Shown: in pieces, positions 33,422 to 33,480 of the stretch
Position numbering within the stretch: the first letter of the stretch is position 1
Layout of the letters: each line of letters opens with the position of its first letter
DNA from: Prochlorococcaceae cyanobacterium jk18x1bzbins.87
GTDB lineage: Bacteria > Cyanobacteriota > Cyanobacteriia > PCC-6307 > Cyanobiaceae
NCBI GenBank assembly: GCA_022826535.1
Contig: JAJDUS010000051.1
Location: forward strand, 1-33,480
Length of the DNA: 33,480 nucleotides
Direction: 5' to 3'
Notes under the pieces: model-generated
The model's database searches: none
What the model was told of the DNA's origin: nothing
What the model saw: the letters and a program-made list of their open reading frames with translations, nothing else
Translations under genes and position numbers: made by a program

Positions 33422-33480
33422 ATTATTTGAATCAAAAGCAATCAATTCAACCAAGTGCTTGACAACTGCTCTAAGCCGTG

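Noticed and set aside
32951-33454. Minus-strand 167-aa frame read as one complete gene
   Set aside because: Only about 45 residues in the middle resemble Ycf66. The first 50 residues come from the nested palindrome and AT-rich sequence, and the last 90 are antisense to the prepilin gene. I kept only the fragment.
1-33480. CRISPR arrays and HIP1 octamers (GCGATCGC)
   Set aside because: No regularly spaced short direct repeats were seen, and I found no HIP1 copies, in keeping with a marine Synechococcus-type genome.

Overview
The window comes from a GC-rich unicellular cyanobacterium of the marine Synechococcus/Cyanobium type. The lineage markers are an ApcF-type phycobilisome core protein, the photosystem I subunit PsaK, a CrtR-type carotenoid hydroxylase, a BicA-like SulP transporter, an NtcA-type promoter before glnA, and several short proteins known only from cyanobacteria (DUF751, DUF2499, DUF3593, DUF2973 and others). 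Free-living marine Synechococcus genomes are usually poor in insertion sequences. Here five decayed IS5-superfamily loci, a broken trpD and a broken ycf66-like gene point to a genome under relaxed selection, for example a sponge symbiont such as the Candidatus Synechococcus spongiarum lineage. That assignment is inference; no rRNA marker is present.

Layout. 1-557: decayed IS427-type element. 569-3428: a small conserved protein and a glutathione S-transferase (minus), DUF751 and rbfA (plus), a possible small ORF (minus), and a Na+/Ca2+ antiporter-like protein (plus). 3426-4329: a rearranged IS locus made of two right halves in opposite orientation. 4336-6381: an HtrA/Deg protease (minus) divergent from DUF2973 and a conserved hypothetical gene. 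6379-7259: a near full-length dead IS copy, followed by a trpD pseudogene (7275-7972) and about 400 bases of unassigned degenerate sequence. 8397-11104: a tight minus-strand run of 3-methyladenine glycosylase, pyrB, DUF2499, DUF3593 and psaK. 11157-14436: a 45-aa membrane protein, DUF6679-like protein, creatininase family, an unknown membrane protein, gatC and crtR. 14622-18640: bicA-like gene, a GIY-YIG protein with a membrane anchor, tRNA-Leu(UAG), and a repeat-rich membrane protein. 18790-19618: a different decayed IS5-family element (IS1031-like). 19711-29049: small membrane protein, PLP decarboxylase, tadA, class V aminotransferase, apcF divergent from glnA, glmM, a lytic transglycosylase and a NIL/ferredoxin protein. 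29087-29624: a fourth IS427-type locus. 29622-33173: a secreted AOC-barrel-like protein, then an operon of an LCP (LytR-CpsA-Psr) protein, a small membrane protein and three prepilin-like proteins. The last 300 bases hold a 5'-truncated ycf66-like fragment and a striking nested inverted repeat.

How the genes fit together. Nitrogen assimilation (glnA, with an NtcA-type promoter architecture), light harvesting (apcF, psaK), photoprotection (crtR) and inorganic carbon uptake (bicA-like) lie next to housekeeping genes (rbfA, gatC, tadA, glmM, pyrB). The LCP/prepilin operon suggests envelope or pilus assembly. The main non-routine signals are the way IS427-type copies sit on the TA of neighbouring stop codons, the shared deletion in two of them, the dead trpD beside one of them, and the nested palindrome beside the ycf66 fragment. 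No clearly new defence or metabolic system was found.
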